Shown piece after piece: positions 48,576 through 59,714 of a DNA stretch of 64,000 nucleotides (position 1 is the first letter of the stretch; each line of letters begins with the position of its first letter). Position numbers and translations under genes: made by a program. The stretch is taken from positions 100,605,951 through 100,669,950 of the forward strand of contig NC_071389.1 of assembly GCF_022682495.2 (NCBI RefSeq), written 5' to 3'. The stretch is from Desmodus rotundus (taxonomy: Eukaryota > Chordata > Mammalia > Chiroptera > Phyllostomidae). The notes beneath the pieces are model-generated. The model saw only the letters and a list, made by a program, of their open reading frames with translations, was not told the DNA's origin and made no database searches.

Positions 48576-49890
48576 CCATAGACCAATAATAGCTGATTAA
48601 ATTGAAGCAGTAATCAAAAAATCCTGACACACAAAACCACTTGGCCGGGTGGTTTCACAGGAAACTTTACAAAGCACTTAAGGATGAGCTATTCTTCACA
48701 GATTATTCCAAAAAATTCAAGAAGATGGAAGACTCCCAAACTCTTTATATGAAGCCAGCACCATCCTAATCCCAAGAGCAGATAAAGATATAATGAAGAA
48801 AGAAAACTCAGGCAAATATCGCTGATGAACATAGACACTAAAATCCTCAACAAAATATCAGCAAACTGCATCCAGCAACACATTAAAAAGATCACACACC
48901 ATGGCCAAGTCAGTTTTATCCCAGAGATGCAAGGATGGTACAATATTCAAAAATCAATAAACGTAATACATCACAAAAAAAAAAGGAAAGACAAAAACCA
49001 CATGATCATATCAATATGCAGAAAAAGATTTGATAAGATATAGCACCCATTTATGATAAAAACACTGCGCAAAGTGGAAATAGAGGGAGCATTCCTCAAC
49101 ATAATAAAGGCCATATATGAGAGACCTACAGGCAACATCATACTCAATGGGCAAAAAATAAATCTTTCCCACTAACGTCAGGAAGAAGACAAGGATAACC
49201 ACTTTCACTACTCCCATTCAACATAGTATTGGTAGTCCTAGCCACAGCAATCAGACAAGAAAAAGAAATAAACCACATCCAAATTGGAAAATAGTAAGCA
49301 AAACTGTCATTATTTGCAGATGACATATCATGTACATAGAAAATCCCACACAGTCCACCAAAAATTGCTTGACCTAACAAGTGAATTTGGCAAAACAGTG
49401 GATTACAATGTCAATATTCAGAAATCAAAGGCATTTTTGTACACCAGTGCACTATGAGAAACAGAAATTGGGGGGGGGATCCCATTTGATATAGCAACAA
49501 GAAAAACAAAGTACATAGCATAAACCAAACCAAGGATGTAAAAGGCCTGTACTCAGAAAACTACACAACACTGAAGAAGGAAATTAAGGTTGACACAAAC
49601 AAATACAAGGATGTACCATGCTCATGGGCTGGAGGAGAACATCATCAAAATGTCCATACTACACAAAGCAGCTCATGCATTCAATGCAATCCCTCTTCAA
49701 GTACCCATGACAATTTTCACAGATATAGTGCAAACATTTCAAAAATTTATATGGAACTGTAAATGACACCGAATAGCTGCAGAAATTTTGAGAAAGAAAA
49801 ACAAAGTAAGAGGGATCACGATATTGACATCAAACTGTATTACAAGGCCACTATAATCAAAAGAGCCTGGTATAAGAAAAGACACATAGA
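48576..49890 (+). mobile_element. Old L1 (E), RT region
   Basis: Plus-strand ORF2 fragment beginning in the RT domain (ACCAATAATAGCTGATTAAA). It is degraded by many small indels, and the catalytic motif region near 49310 reads TTTGCAGATGACAT (FADD) but out of a long frame. It ends at AAGAAAAGACACATAGA (49874-49890), where a full-length L1 is inserted. It continues at 56015. Confidence 0.82.
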
Positions 49891-49954
49891 TCATGCCCTG
49901 GATGGCCTCGACTGACAATCTGGACGCCTAAGGGAATTTTTAAATGACGAACCT
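49891..49954 (+). other. Candidate 5' transduction
   Basis: 64 bases (starting TCATGCCCTGGATGGCCTCG) lie inside the target-site duplication but upstream of the canonical L1 5' end. They match nothing else in the window. A transcript initiated upstream of the donor L1 would produce this arrangement. Confidence 0.6.
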
Positions 49955-49957
49955 GGG

Positions 49958-49968
49958 AAGATGGCGGC
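49958..49968 (+). promoter_or_regulatory. YY1-like site at L1 F start
   Basis: AAGATGGCGGC, identical to the site at 14412-14422 and equally close to the L1 5' boundary. Confidence 0.6.
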
Positions 49969-50626
49969 GAGATAGGTGGAAGCAGAGTCCACTTCCCCTC
50001 AACACCAGTACAACACCTAGCTGATCTGAGGAGCACATTGAAAGATCTGACAACAGGAAGACCAACAGAACTAACCTCACTGATATAAAGCCACCAAAAG
50101 ACTTATTTTTTTTCTTGCCTCCTTTCCCCCTAAATTCCTTCTTCCTTTCTGTCCTTCTTTCTTTTTTTCTTCCTTCTTCCTTCCATCCTTTACCTTTTTT
50201 ATTTTTCTTCCTGCCTTCTTTTATTTATTCTGTTGTTTTAATTTTTGTTGAAATTACTTATTATCTTGCCTCAGATCTTTCTTTATTCCTTCTTCCTTCC
50301 TTTCCTTTTCTATTCCTCTTGACCTCCTGCCCTTCTTCTTTTTTTTTTCTTCTTCTTTTCCCCCCCTCCTTTCTCTTTTTCCCAAGGTGAGACAATAAAA
50401 CCTGGAGTGCTAAAAAGACCAGAGTTAGACCGTGTTACACCCATAAACGTCAGCTCAAGACCAGTGAGCACAGGACATTAAGTAGACAGCACCACTGAAT
50501 CCCATTGGCATTCCACCATAGAATGTCATACCATAGACTCAGGGAGTCAGAAGAGATCAATTGAAGAAGCACAGGCTAACAAAAAGAGTCTTACAAACAA
50601 TGGGAAGACAAAGAAACAATCCCCAA

Positions 50627-51880
50627 ATGAAAAGGAAAGGAGGAAGCCTCAGAAAGAAGGCTAACTGAAAAAGAGGCAAGTCAACTATCAGATACTGAGT
50701 TCAAAGCAATGGTCATCAGAAAGCTCACTGAGCTCTCTGAGCTCAAAGAGAACTACCAGAAACTACAAGGAAACTACAATGAACTCACTGCAAAATATAT
50801 CAACATGAAAAAGGAAATAGAAAATATCAACAAGAGCCAAGAGGAAATGAAGAATACAATTTCTGAATTGAAGAACACAGTAGAAGGAATTAAAAGCAGA
50901 CTTGATGAAGCAGAGGATTGGATCAGCAAGCTGGAGGATAAAGTAGAAAAAAACACCCAGAAGGAGCAAGAAAAGGAAAAGAGGCTCAGAAAGAATGAAG
51001 AGGCAATAAGGGAAATGCAGGACAACATGAAACGTACCAATATCCGTATAATAGGAATACCAGAAGGAGAAGAAGAAGAGCAAGGGATAGAAAACCTGTT
51101 TGAAAAAGTAATGATGGAAAATTTCCCTAATCTGAAGAGAGAAAAAGTCACACAAATCTAGGAAACACAGAGAGTCCCAAGCAAGAGGAACCCAAAGAGA
51201 CCCACTGCAAGACACATCATAATTAAAATGGCAAATCTCCAAGACAAAGAGAGGATCTTAAAGGCAGCAAGGGAGAAAAAGGAAGTAACATACAAGGGAG
51301 CCCCAATAAGGTTAGCAACTGACTTCTCAATGGAAACAATCCACCAGGAGAGAACGGCAAAAAATATTCCAAGTAATGAGAACCAGAGGCCTGCAACCAA
51401 GAGTACTTTACCCAGCAAGGCTCTCAATCAAGACAGAAGGCCATTGTAGTAGTTCCTGTAATCCCCTCTCCTCACTGTCCCCTCCCCACTCCCCCCTGAC
51501 CATTGTTAGATTGTTCTTAACTTCAAAGTCTCTGATTATATTTTGTTTCCTCTTTTCTTCTATTGACTACTATAAAGGACACATGGACAAAATCAAGGGG
51601 GAGGGTGTAGGTGGAGGAAGAAGTTGGGTTCAGCAGGGGTGGGGTGGAGGGATGGGGAGAAAAGGCATACAACTGTAATTGAATAACAATAAAAAATTAA
51701 AATTAAAAAAAGAAAAAGAAATCTTATATAAAAAAATAAAGATAGAAGGCCAAACAAGGAGCTTCACAGAAAAAAGAGGTTTAAAAGAATATACCCCCAC
51801 AATACTGGCTCTGTAAGATATGGTAAAGGGACTGCTTTAAGGAAAGGAAGGAAAAGAGAAAGAGAGAGGAACACAGGTAG
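50627..51880 (+). pseudogene. L1 F ORF1, disrupted
   Basis: An extra A after the start codon (ATGAAAAGG versus ATGAAAGG at 16182) shifts the frame at codon 2. From 50709 the coiled coil is continuous and complete (ISELKNTVEGIKSRLDEAED retained, unlike the 14.4-kb copy), followed by the RRM start NIRIIGIPEGEEEE. A C-to-T change makes a stop at 51159-51161. The C-terminal part (51228-51449) is split from its last codons by an inserted L1 tail at 51444-51739. Confidence 0.85.
51444..51739 (+). mobile_element. Twin-primed L1 3'UTR inserted in ORF1
   Basis: 51444-51569 is 3'UTR in minus orientation (TAGTAGTTCCTGTAATCCCC to CTTCTATTGA). 51570-51739 is plus orientation from CTATAAAGGACACATGG to the polyA tail. 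The target-site duplication is AGACAGAAGGCCA (51431-51443) and AGATAGAAGGCCA (51740-51752), one mismatch. It is younger than its host L1 F. Confidence 0.88.
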
Positions 51881-51886
51881 GGAAAA

Positions 51887-54800
51887 ATGGCAATGAATAA
51901 CTACCTATCGATAATAACCTTAAACGTAAATGGATTAAATACTCCAATCAAAAGACATAGAATAGCTGAATGGATGAGAAAACATGACCCACACATATGC
52001 TGCCTACAAGAAACCCATCGCAGGACAAAAGACCTACACAGACTGAAAGTGAAGGGCTGGAAAGAAACTTTCCAAGCAAATGGACAGGAATAAAAAGCAG
52101 GGGTGGCAATACTCATATCAGACAAAATAGACTTCCAAAGAAGGGCCATAAAGAGAGACTCAGAAGGTCACTTCATAATACTCAAAGAAAGAATCCACCA
52201 AGAACACATAAACATTGTAAATATATATGCACCCAACATAGGAGCACCCCAAATACATAAAGAAAATCTTGGAGGACTTCAAGAAATATATTGACAGCAA
52301 CACAATTATAGTAGGGGACTTTAACACACCACTATCAAAAATGGACAGGTATTCCAAACAAAAGATCAACAAGGATACTGTGTCACTTAACACACCCTAC
52401 AGGAAATGGACTTAACTGATATATATAGAGCTTTTCATCCCAAAAGGTTTCATAGGAGAATTCTACAAAGCAAGGAAGCAAAATACACATTCTTTTCAAG
52501 TGTACGTGGAATTTTTTCAAAGATAGACCACATGATAGGACACAAAGGAAGCCTCAACAACTTCAAGAAAATTGAAATCATATCAAGCATTTTCTCTGAC
52601 CACAAGGGACTGAAACTAGAAACCAAGCCCAAAGGAAAAAAAAAAAAAACACTCAAAATCATGGAAACTGAATACCATGCTATTAAACAATGAATGGGTG
52701 AAAAAAGAGATTACGGAAGAAATCAAAAACTTTCTGGAAACAAATGAAATTGAACAAACAACAACCCAAAACCTGTGGGACACAGCAAAGGCAGTCCTGA
52801 GAGGGAAGTTCATAGCAATACAGGCCTAACTTAAAAAGATAGAAACATTTCAAACAAACAACCTAACCCTACCCCTACAAGAACTCAAGGAACAACAACA
52901 AAGAGAGCCCAGAGCAAGTAGAAGGAAAGAAATAACCAATATCAGAACAGAGTTAAATGATATATACAAAACACGCAATTCAAAGGAAAATGAATCCAGA
53001 AGGTGGTTCTTTGAAATGAAAAAAAAATCAACAAGCCTTTAAGTAGGCTCATCAAGAAAAAAAGAGAGGGGATCCAAAAAAACAGAATTAGAAATGAAAT
53101 AGGAGAGATTACAACTAATACCACAGAAATACAAAAGATTGTAAGAAATTACTATGAAGAACTGTATGTCAAGAAATTTGAAAACCTAGGTGAAATGGAA
53201 CATTTCTAGAAAAATATAATCTTCCAAAACTTAATGAAGAAGAAGCAGAAAACCTGAAAAGACCTTTAACAGCAGACGAAATTGAAACAGTCATCAAAAA
53301 ATACGTAACACACAAAAGCCCCAGATCTGAAGGTTTCACAGGAGAATTCTACAAAGCATTTAAGGAAGAGCTAACCCCTATCCTTCACAGACTATTCGAA
53401 GAAATCCAAACTGATGGAAGACTCCCAAACTCTTTTTATGAAGCCAGCATCATCCTAATACCAAAAACACATAAAGACACAATGAAAGAAGAAAACTTCA
53501 GGCCAATATCACTGATGAACATAGACGCTAAAATTCTCAACAAAATATTGGCAAACCGCATCCAGCAATACATTAAAAAGATCATACACCATGACCAAGT
53601 GGGATTCATCCAAGGGATACAAGGATGGTACAATGCTCGCAAATCAATAAACATAATACATCACATCAACAACAGCAAAGACAAAAATCACATGAATGTA
53701 TCAATAGGTGCAGAAAAAGCATTTGATAAGATACAGCACCAATTTATGATAAAAAACACTCAGCAAAGTGGGAATAAAGGGAGCATTCCTCAACATAATA
53801 AAGGCCATATATGAGAGATCTACAGCCAACATCATACTCAATGGAGAAAAACTTAGAGCTTTCCCACTAAGATCAGGAACAAGACAAGGATGCCCTCTCT
53901 CGCCACTCCTACTCAACATAGTATTGGAAGTCCTAGCCACAGCAATCAGACAAGAAAAAGCAATAAAAGGCATCCAAATTGGAAAGGAGGAAATGAAACT
54001 GTCACTGTTTACAGATGACATGATAGTGTACATGAAAAATCCTATACACTCCACCAAAAAACTACTCGACCTATTAAATGATTTTGGCAAAACAGCTGGA
54101 TACAAAGTCAATACTCAGAAATCAAAGGCATTCATGTATAACAACAATGACACTGCAGAAACAGAAATCAGGAAAAAAATCCCATTTGATATAGCAACAA
54201 GAAAAATAAAGTACCTAGGAATCAACCTAAACAAGGAGGTAAAACACCTGTACTCAGAAAGCTACACAACACTGAAGAAAGAAATTAAGGAAGACACAAA
54301 CAAATGGAAGCATGTACCATACTCATGGATTGGAAGAATTAACATCATCAAAATGGCCATACTACCCAAAGCAATTTACAGATTCAATGCAATCCCTATT
54401 AGAGTACCCATGACATATTTCACAGATATGGAGCAAGCATTTCAGAAATTCATATGGAACCATAAATGACCCCAAATACCTGCAGCAATTTTGAGAAAGA
54501 AGAACAAAGCAGGAGGGATCACAATACCTGATATCAAACTGTATTACAAGGCCACTGTAATCAAAACAGCCTAGTACTGCCATAAAAACAGTCACATATA
54601 CCAACGGAACAGAACAGAGAGACCAGAAATAAACTCAAGTGTTGACGGTCAATTAATTTTTGACAAAGGAGGCAAGAGCATAAAGCGGAGCAAAAACAGA
54701 CTCTTCAACAGATGGTGTTGGGACATCGGGACAACTACATGCAAAAAAAATGAAACTCGACCACCAATTTACACCATACATGAAAATAAACTCAAGATGG

Positions 54801-55734
54801 ATAAAAGACTTAAATATAAGTCATAACACCATAAAAGTCCTAGAAGAAAACATTGGGAGGAAATCTCAGCCATTCCACACAGTAACATCCTCACAGACTT
54901 GTCCCTTAAAGCAGGGGACATAAAAGAAAGAATAAACAAATAGGACCTCATCAAAATAAAAAGCTTCTGCATAGCTAAAAAAAAACAGCAGTAAATTACA
55001 AAGAGAACCAACGGTATGGGAAAACAAATTCGCTAATGATACCTCAGATAAGGGCCTGATCTCCTAAATATGTAAAGAACTCATATGACTCCACTCTGGG
55101 AAGACAAACAACCCAATTAAAGAATGGGAAAAGGACTTAAACAGATACTTCTCCAAGGAAGATATACAGAGGGCCCAAAGACATATGAGAAGATGCTCAG
55201 CATCACTAGCCATCAGAGAGATGCAAATTAAAACCACAATGAGGTACCATCTCACACCAGTCAGAGTGGCCAACATAAACAAATCCACAAACAAATGTTG
55301 GAGAGGATGTGGAGAAAAGGGAACCCTAGTGTCTGTTGGTGGGAATGAAGACTGGTGAGGCCACTGTGGAAAACAGTATGGAATTTCCTCAGAAAACTAA
55401 AAATGGAACTGCCCTTTGACCCAGCAATTCCGCTGTGGGGTTATACCCTAAGAACCCTGAAACACCAATCCAAAAGAACCTGTGCACCCCAATGTTCATA
55501 GCAGCACAATTTACAATAGCCAAGTACTGGAAGCAACCTAAGTGCCCATCAGCAAACGAGTGGATCCAAAAACTATGGTATATTTACACAATGGAATTCT
55601 ACACAGCAGAGAGAAAGAAGGAGCTTATACCCTTTGCCACAGCATGGATGGAACTGGAGAGCATTATGTAAAGTGAAGTAAGCCAGATGGTGAGGGACAA
55701 ATACCATACGATCTCACCTTTAACTGGAACATAA
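51887..55734 (+). pseudogene. L1 F ORF2, disrupted
   Basis: Starts MAMNNYLSIITLNVNGLN. A stop after QANGQE (52093) and later frameshifts break it. The endonuclease GDFN region is near 52314. At 52444-52472, 29 extra bases copy a downstream ORF2 segment (53330-53358). The RT frame 53768-54469 is long (233 codons, [10 protein letters not shown], catalytic FTDD). The C-terminal frame 55435-55671 ends early because one C is missing from the ATGCTAAGTG stretch. The cluster region (55300-55345) has lost bases at GTGTCTGTTGG. Confidence 0.88.
52444..52472 (+). repeat. 29-nt internally templated insertion in ORF2
   Basis: Absent from the homologous place in the 14.4-kb L1 (about 17671). It matches 53330-53358 of the same element with a single difference (CATAGG versus CACAGG). 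It encodes residues RFHRRILQS between HPK and EAKYTFF. Confidence 0.85.
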
Positions 55735-56014
55735 TCAATAGAAGAAAAAAGGAAACAAAATATAACCAGAGATATTGAAGTTATGAACAATCTAACAATG
55801 GCAGGGGGGAGTGGGGAGGGGACAGTGAGGAGAGGGGATTACAGGAACTACTATAAAGGACACATGGACAAAATCAAGGGCTAAGGTGGAGGGGGGGTGG
55901 GAGGGGTTTCAATTGGGAGGGTGGAGGGATGGGGACAAAAGTCACACAACTGCAATTGAATAACAATAAAAAATTAAAATTAAAAAAATAAAATAAAATA
56001 AAATGACAAAAAAA

Positions 56015-57327
56015 AAGAAAAGACAGATAGAAAAATGGAACAGAATAGAGAGCCAACAAATAAACTCAAGTCTCTGTGGTCAATTAATATTTGACAAGGG
56101 AGACAGAAGGATAAAATGGTGTAAAAATAGCCTCCTCAACAAATCATGTTAGGAGATTTAGACAGTTACATGTAAAAAAAATGAAACTCAATCAACAATT
56201 AACACCATGCACAAAACTAAATTCAAGGTGGATAAAAGACTTAAATATAAGCCGTGACACCATAAAAGTCCTAGAGGGAAACATTGGCGGGACAGTCTCC
56301 GACATTCCATGCAGCAATATCCTCATAGACACATCCCCTAAAGCAAGGGACATAAAGAAAAGAATAAACAAGTGGGACCTCATGAAAATAAAAAGCCTCA
56401 GCATGGCTAACGAAAACAGCATTTAAATACAAAGAGAACCAATAGTATGTGAAAACATGTTTGCAATGATATCTCAGACAAGGGCCTGATCTCCAAAATA
56501 TGTAAAGAACTCACACGACTCCACTCCAGGAAGACAACCCAACTAAAAAATGGCAAAGGACTTGAACAGACACTTCTCCAAGGAAGACATATAGAGGGCC
56601 CAGAGACATATGAGAAGATGCTTAGCATCACTTGCCATCAGAGAGATGCAAATTAAAACCCAAATGAGGTACAATCTCACACCAGTCGGAGTGACCAACA
56701 TAAACAAATCAACAAAGAAATGTTGGAGATGATGCGGAGAAAAGGGAACTCTAGTGCACTGTTGGTGGGAATGCAGACCAGTGCAGCCACTATGGAAAAC
56801 AGTGAGGAATTTCCTCAGAAAACTAAAAATGGAACTGCCTTTTGACCTAGGAATTCCAGTGCTGGGATTATCCCCTAAGAACCCTGAAACACCAATCCAA
56901 AAGAATCTCTGTACACCTATGTTCATAGAAGCACAATTTACAATAGCCAATGAGTGGTTCAAAAAATAATGGTACATTTACTCAATGGAATAGTAAGCAG
57001 CATAGAGAAAGAAGGAGCTCCTACCTTTTGAGACTTCATGGATGGAACTGGAGAGCATTATGCTAAGTGAAATAAGCCAGGCAGTGAAGGAAAAGTACCA
57101 TATTATCTCACCTTTAACCGGAACCTAATGAACAAAACAAATAAGTAAGCAAAATCCAACCGGAGACATTGAAATTAAGAACAATCTGTCAGTATCCAGG
57201 GTGTAGGTGGGTGGGGATAATGAGAGGGAGGGTTTTCAGGAACAACTATAAAGGACACATGGTCAAAACCAAGGGGGGTTGGAAGCAAGAGAGGGAAGTG
57301 GGTTTGGCTGGAGTGAGTGGGGGTAGT
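56015..57327 (+). mobile_element. Old L1 (E), ORF2 end and 3'UTR
   Basis: Continues E from the duplicated target into the ORF2 C-terminus (frames 56181-56426 and 56754-56969, with the cysteine cluster partly readable as HCWWEC) and the 3'UTR (AAAGGACACATGG at 57251). It is interrupted at TAGT (57324-57327) by an LTR-like block and ends at 57958. Confidence 0.82.
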
Positions 57328-57902
57328 TGTGGGTTGATGCAGATCCTTGCCAGCAGGATCCTGTGTTGTGGCAGCAATAGACAAATACACACAGACTACA
57401 GAAATCCTGTGGAGGAAAAGGGACTGCATGGCCGGCTGCTCTCTGTGTCAGTGAGAGGGCCCCAAGTCCCCTGCCTAGGCAAGCTTTTAATGTTTTTCTA
57501 GGCACATTACATCAAGGATGGTCCTCATTTACCGTGCAAAGGTTTGTTTTGTGTGGTTACCTTTTACAGAAAACAAAGGAGAGGATGTTGCTAATTACAT
57601 CAAAGAAGAAGGATATTTGCAAATGTAAAGGGAAAAGTGATCAAACTGGTTACACTCCATACTTGGGAGGTTTAGCACAGACTTTAGAAAGTTAAAGATA
57701 CTCAGTAAACATTTGCTGCCTCAATTCAGGCTGAGGGAGTTTTAGCAAGAGCAAGCCTCATAGCGGTCTAGGTACAATGCAGGCCTGATTCCCCCGGGGA
57801 GATCTATCAGTGGGCATGGGTCCTGCCCACCAAACCTCACTCCCCACTGGCTTTTCCCAATGGGGGCTGGGCCACATTTCCCACATGTGAAATGGTTCCC
57901 TA
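57328..57902 (-). mobile_element. Probable solo LTR of an endogenous retrovirus
   Basis: A 575-bp block precisely splits the L1 E 3'UTR and is flanked by a 4-bp duplication TAGT (57324-57327, 57903-57906). On the minus strand it ends in CCCACA and starts TAGGGAACC, so the canonical TG start may be mutated to TA. An ATTAAA word lies about two thirds of the way along in that orientation. No internal retroviral genes are present. A 4-bp duplication fits gammaretrovirus-like elements. Other origins of the block are possible. Confidence 0.5.
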
Positions 57903-57906
57903 TAGT

Positions 57907-57958
57907 GGGTGGTAAATGCGGACAACTGTAATTGAACAACAATAAAATAATTTTAAAA
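57907..57958 (+). mobile_element. Old L1 (E) terminal tail
   Basis: GTAAATGCGGACAACTGTAA then TTGAACAACAATAAAATAATTTT, the last part of the L1 E 3'UTR and tail, restored after the LTR-like block. Confidence 0.75.
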
Positions 57959-58425
57959 GGTAATGTGTTTTGGTGTGGGCCTCTTTAGTTTACTCTTGTT
58001 TGGGATTTTTCTATGCTTCCTTGATTTGTGTGTCTTTTTATTTCACCCAGTTAGGTACATTTTCTGTCATTATTTCTTCAAATAAGTTCTCAACACTTGC
58101 TCTGTCTCCTCCTTCAGGTACCCCTATGATGCACATGTTTTAACACTTCATCTTAACCAAAAGATTCCTTTAAATTATTTTTATTTTTTTAATTCTTCTT
58201 TTCCATGCTCTGAATGGGTGTTTTCTGCTACCTTGTCTTCCAAATCACTGCTTCATCTAAGCTGCTATTGATCCTTTCTAGTGTATTCTTCATTTTAGAT
58301 ATTGTGTTTGTAATTTCTGGTGTCTTCTTTTTTATGGTTTCTATTTACTTTTTAATGCTTGGAGCTCTTTGTCGAGGTTCTCATTGAGTTCATTAATTCT
58401 TTCCCTAAGTTTATTGAACTTTCTT
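57959..58425 (-). mobile_element. Old L1 ORF1 remnant, part 1
   Basis: Antisense ORF1 of an old L1: TGTTTTGGTGTGGGCCTCTT corresponds to the RRM/C-terminal junction, followed by coiled-coil-region sequence up to the duplicated TGAACTTTCTT (58415-58425). It resumes after the HAL1 at 60451. Confidence 0.65.
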
Positions 58426-58836
58426 TTTTTTATTCTTTTTTTAATATTTATTGATTATGCTATTACAGTTGTCCCATTTCTGCCCCTTCACTCAACTCCA
58501 TCCTGCCCACCCCTTCCCTCCCACATTCCCCCCCTATAGTTCATGTCCATGGGTCATACTTACAAGTTCTTTGACTTCTACATTTCCTACACTATTCTTA
58601 CCCTCCCCCTGTCTATTTTCCACCTATCATTTATGCTATTTATTCTCTGTACCTTTCCCCCCTCTCTCCCCCTCCCAATCCCCTATTGATAACCCTCCAT
58701 GTGATCTCCATTTCTGTGGTTCTGTTTCTGTTCTAGTTGTTTGCTTAGTTTTCTTTTGTTTTGGTTTTAGGTGTGGTTGTTAATAACTGTGAGTTTGCTG
58801 TCATTTTTACTGTTCCTATTTTTTATCTTCTTTTTC

Positions 58837-59667
58837 TTAGGTAACTCCCTTTAACATTTCATATAATAAGGGCTTGGTGATGATGAACTCCTTTAACTTG
58901 ACCTTATCTGAGAAGCACTTTATCTGCCCTTCCATTCTACATGATACCTTTGCTGGATAAAGTAATCTTGGATGTAGGCCCTTGCCTTTCATGACTTGGA
59001 ATACTTCTTGCCAGCCCCTTCTTGCCTGTAAGGTCTCTTTTGAGAAATCAGCTGACAGTCTTATGGGAACCCCTTTGTAGGTAACTCTGTTCTTTTCTCT
59101 TGCTGCTTCTAAGATTCTCTCCTTCTCTTTAATCTTAGGTAATGTAATGATGATGTGCCTTGGTGTGTTCCTCCTTGGGTCTAGCTTCTTTGGGACTCTC
59201 TGAGTTTCCTGGACTTCCTGGAAGTCTATTTCCTTTGCCAGACTGGGGAAGTTCTCCTTCATTATTTGTTCAAAGAAGTTTTCAATTGTTTGTTCTTCCT
59301 CTTCTCCTTCTGGCACCCCTATAATTCGGATGTTGGAACGTTTCAAGATGTCCTGGAGGTTCCTAAGCCTCTCCTCATTTTTCCGAATTCTTGTTTCTTC
59401 ATTCTTTTCTGGTTGGATGTTTCTCGCTTCCTTCTGGTCCACACCATTGATTTGAGTCCCAGTTTCCTTCACATCACTATTGGTTCCCTGTACATTTTCC
59501 TTTGTTTCTCTTAGTATAGCCTTCATTTTTTCATCTAGTTTTCGACGAAATTCAACCAATTCTGTGAGTGTCTTAATAACCAGTGTTTTGAACTGTGCAT
59601 CCGATAGGTTGGCTCTCTCTTCCTCGCTTAGTTGTATTTTTTCTGGAGCTTTGAAGTGTTCTGTCAT
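58837..59667 (-). CDS. HAL1 ORF1 protein, intact 276 codons
   Basis: Predicted RNA-binding chaperone of the L1 ORF1 type. Residues 1-24 are an N-terminal tail. About 25-108 is a charged helical region likely to form a coiled coil (FRRKLDEKMKAILRE, NEERLRNLQDILKR) for trimerisation. About 110-200 is an RRM-like domain (NIRIIGVPEGEEEEQ; RHIIITLPKIK). About 200-265 is the C-terminal domain (LQARRGWQEVF, HPRLLYPAK). The stop follows MLKGVT. It is shorter than the L1 ORF1s in this window, mainly in the coiled coil. The start was chosen because the same MxEhxKAPExIQLS start is conserved in copy 1 and lies just after a long A-run. No frameshift or stop is seen, so it could be translated if transcribed. 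Confidence 0.85.
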   Translation of the reverse strand: MTEHFKAPEKIQLSEEERANLSDAQFKTLVIKTLTELVEFRRKLDEKMKAILRETKENVQGTNSDVKETGTQINGVDQKEARNIQPEKNEETRIRKNEERLRNLQDILKRSNIRIIGVPEGEEEEQTIENFFEQIMKENFPSLAKEIDFQEVQETQRVPKKLDPRRNTPRHIIITLPKIKEKERILEAAREKNRVTYKGVPIRLSADFSKETLQARRGWQEVFQVMKGKGLHPRLLYPAKVSCRMEGQIKCFSDKVKLKEFIITKPLLYEMLKGVT

Positions 59668-59714
59668 TTGGGCCTTTTTTTTTTTTTTTTTTGTCTTGGC
59701 GCATCTGTTACTTT

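Larger units (their letters stand above)
49891..56014 (+). mobile_element. Full-length L1 (F) with extra 5' sequence
   Basis: Flanked by a 17-bp target-site duplication AAGAAAAGACAsATAGA (49874-49890 and 56015-56031, one mismatch) inside old L1 E. The recognisable L1 start GGGAAGATGGCGGCGAG is at 49955, so 49891-49954 is 64 bp of extra sequence between duplication and L1. The 5'UTR is short, missing the GC-rich repeats of the 14.4-kb copy. ORF1 (50627-51441, then 51753-51880) is interrupted by another L1 tail, ORF2 runs 51887-55734, and the 3'UTR ends near 55985 in (AAAAT)n. Confidence 0.88.
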
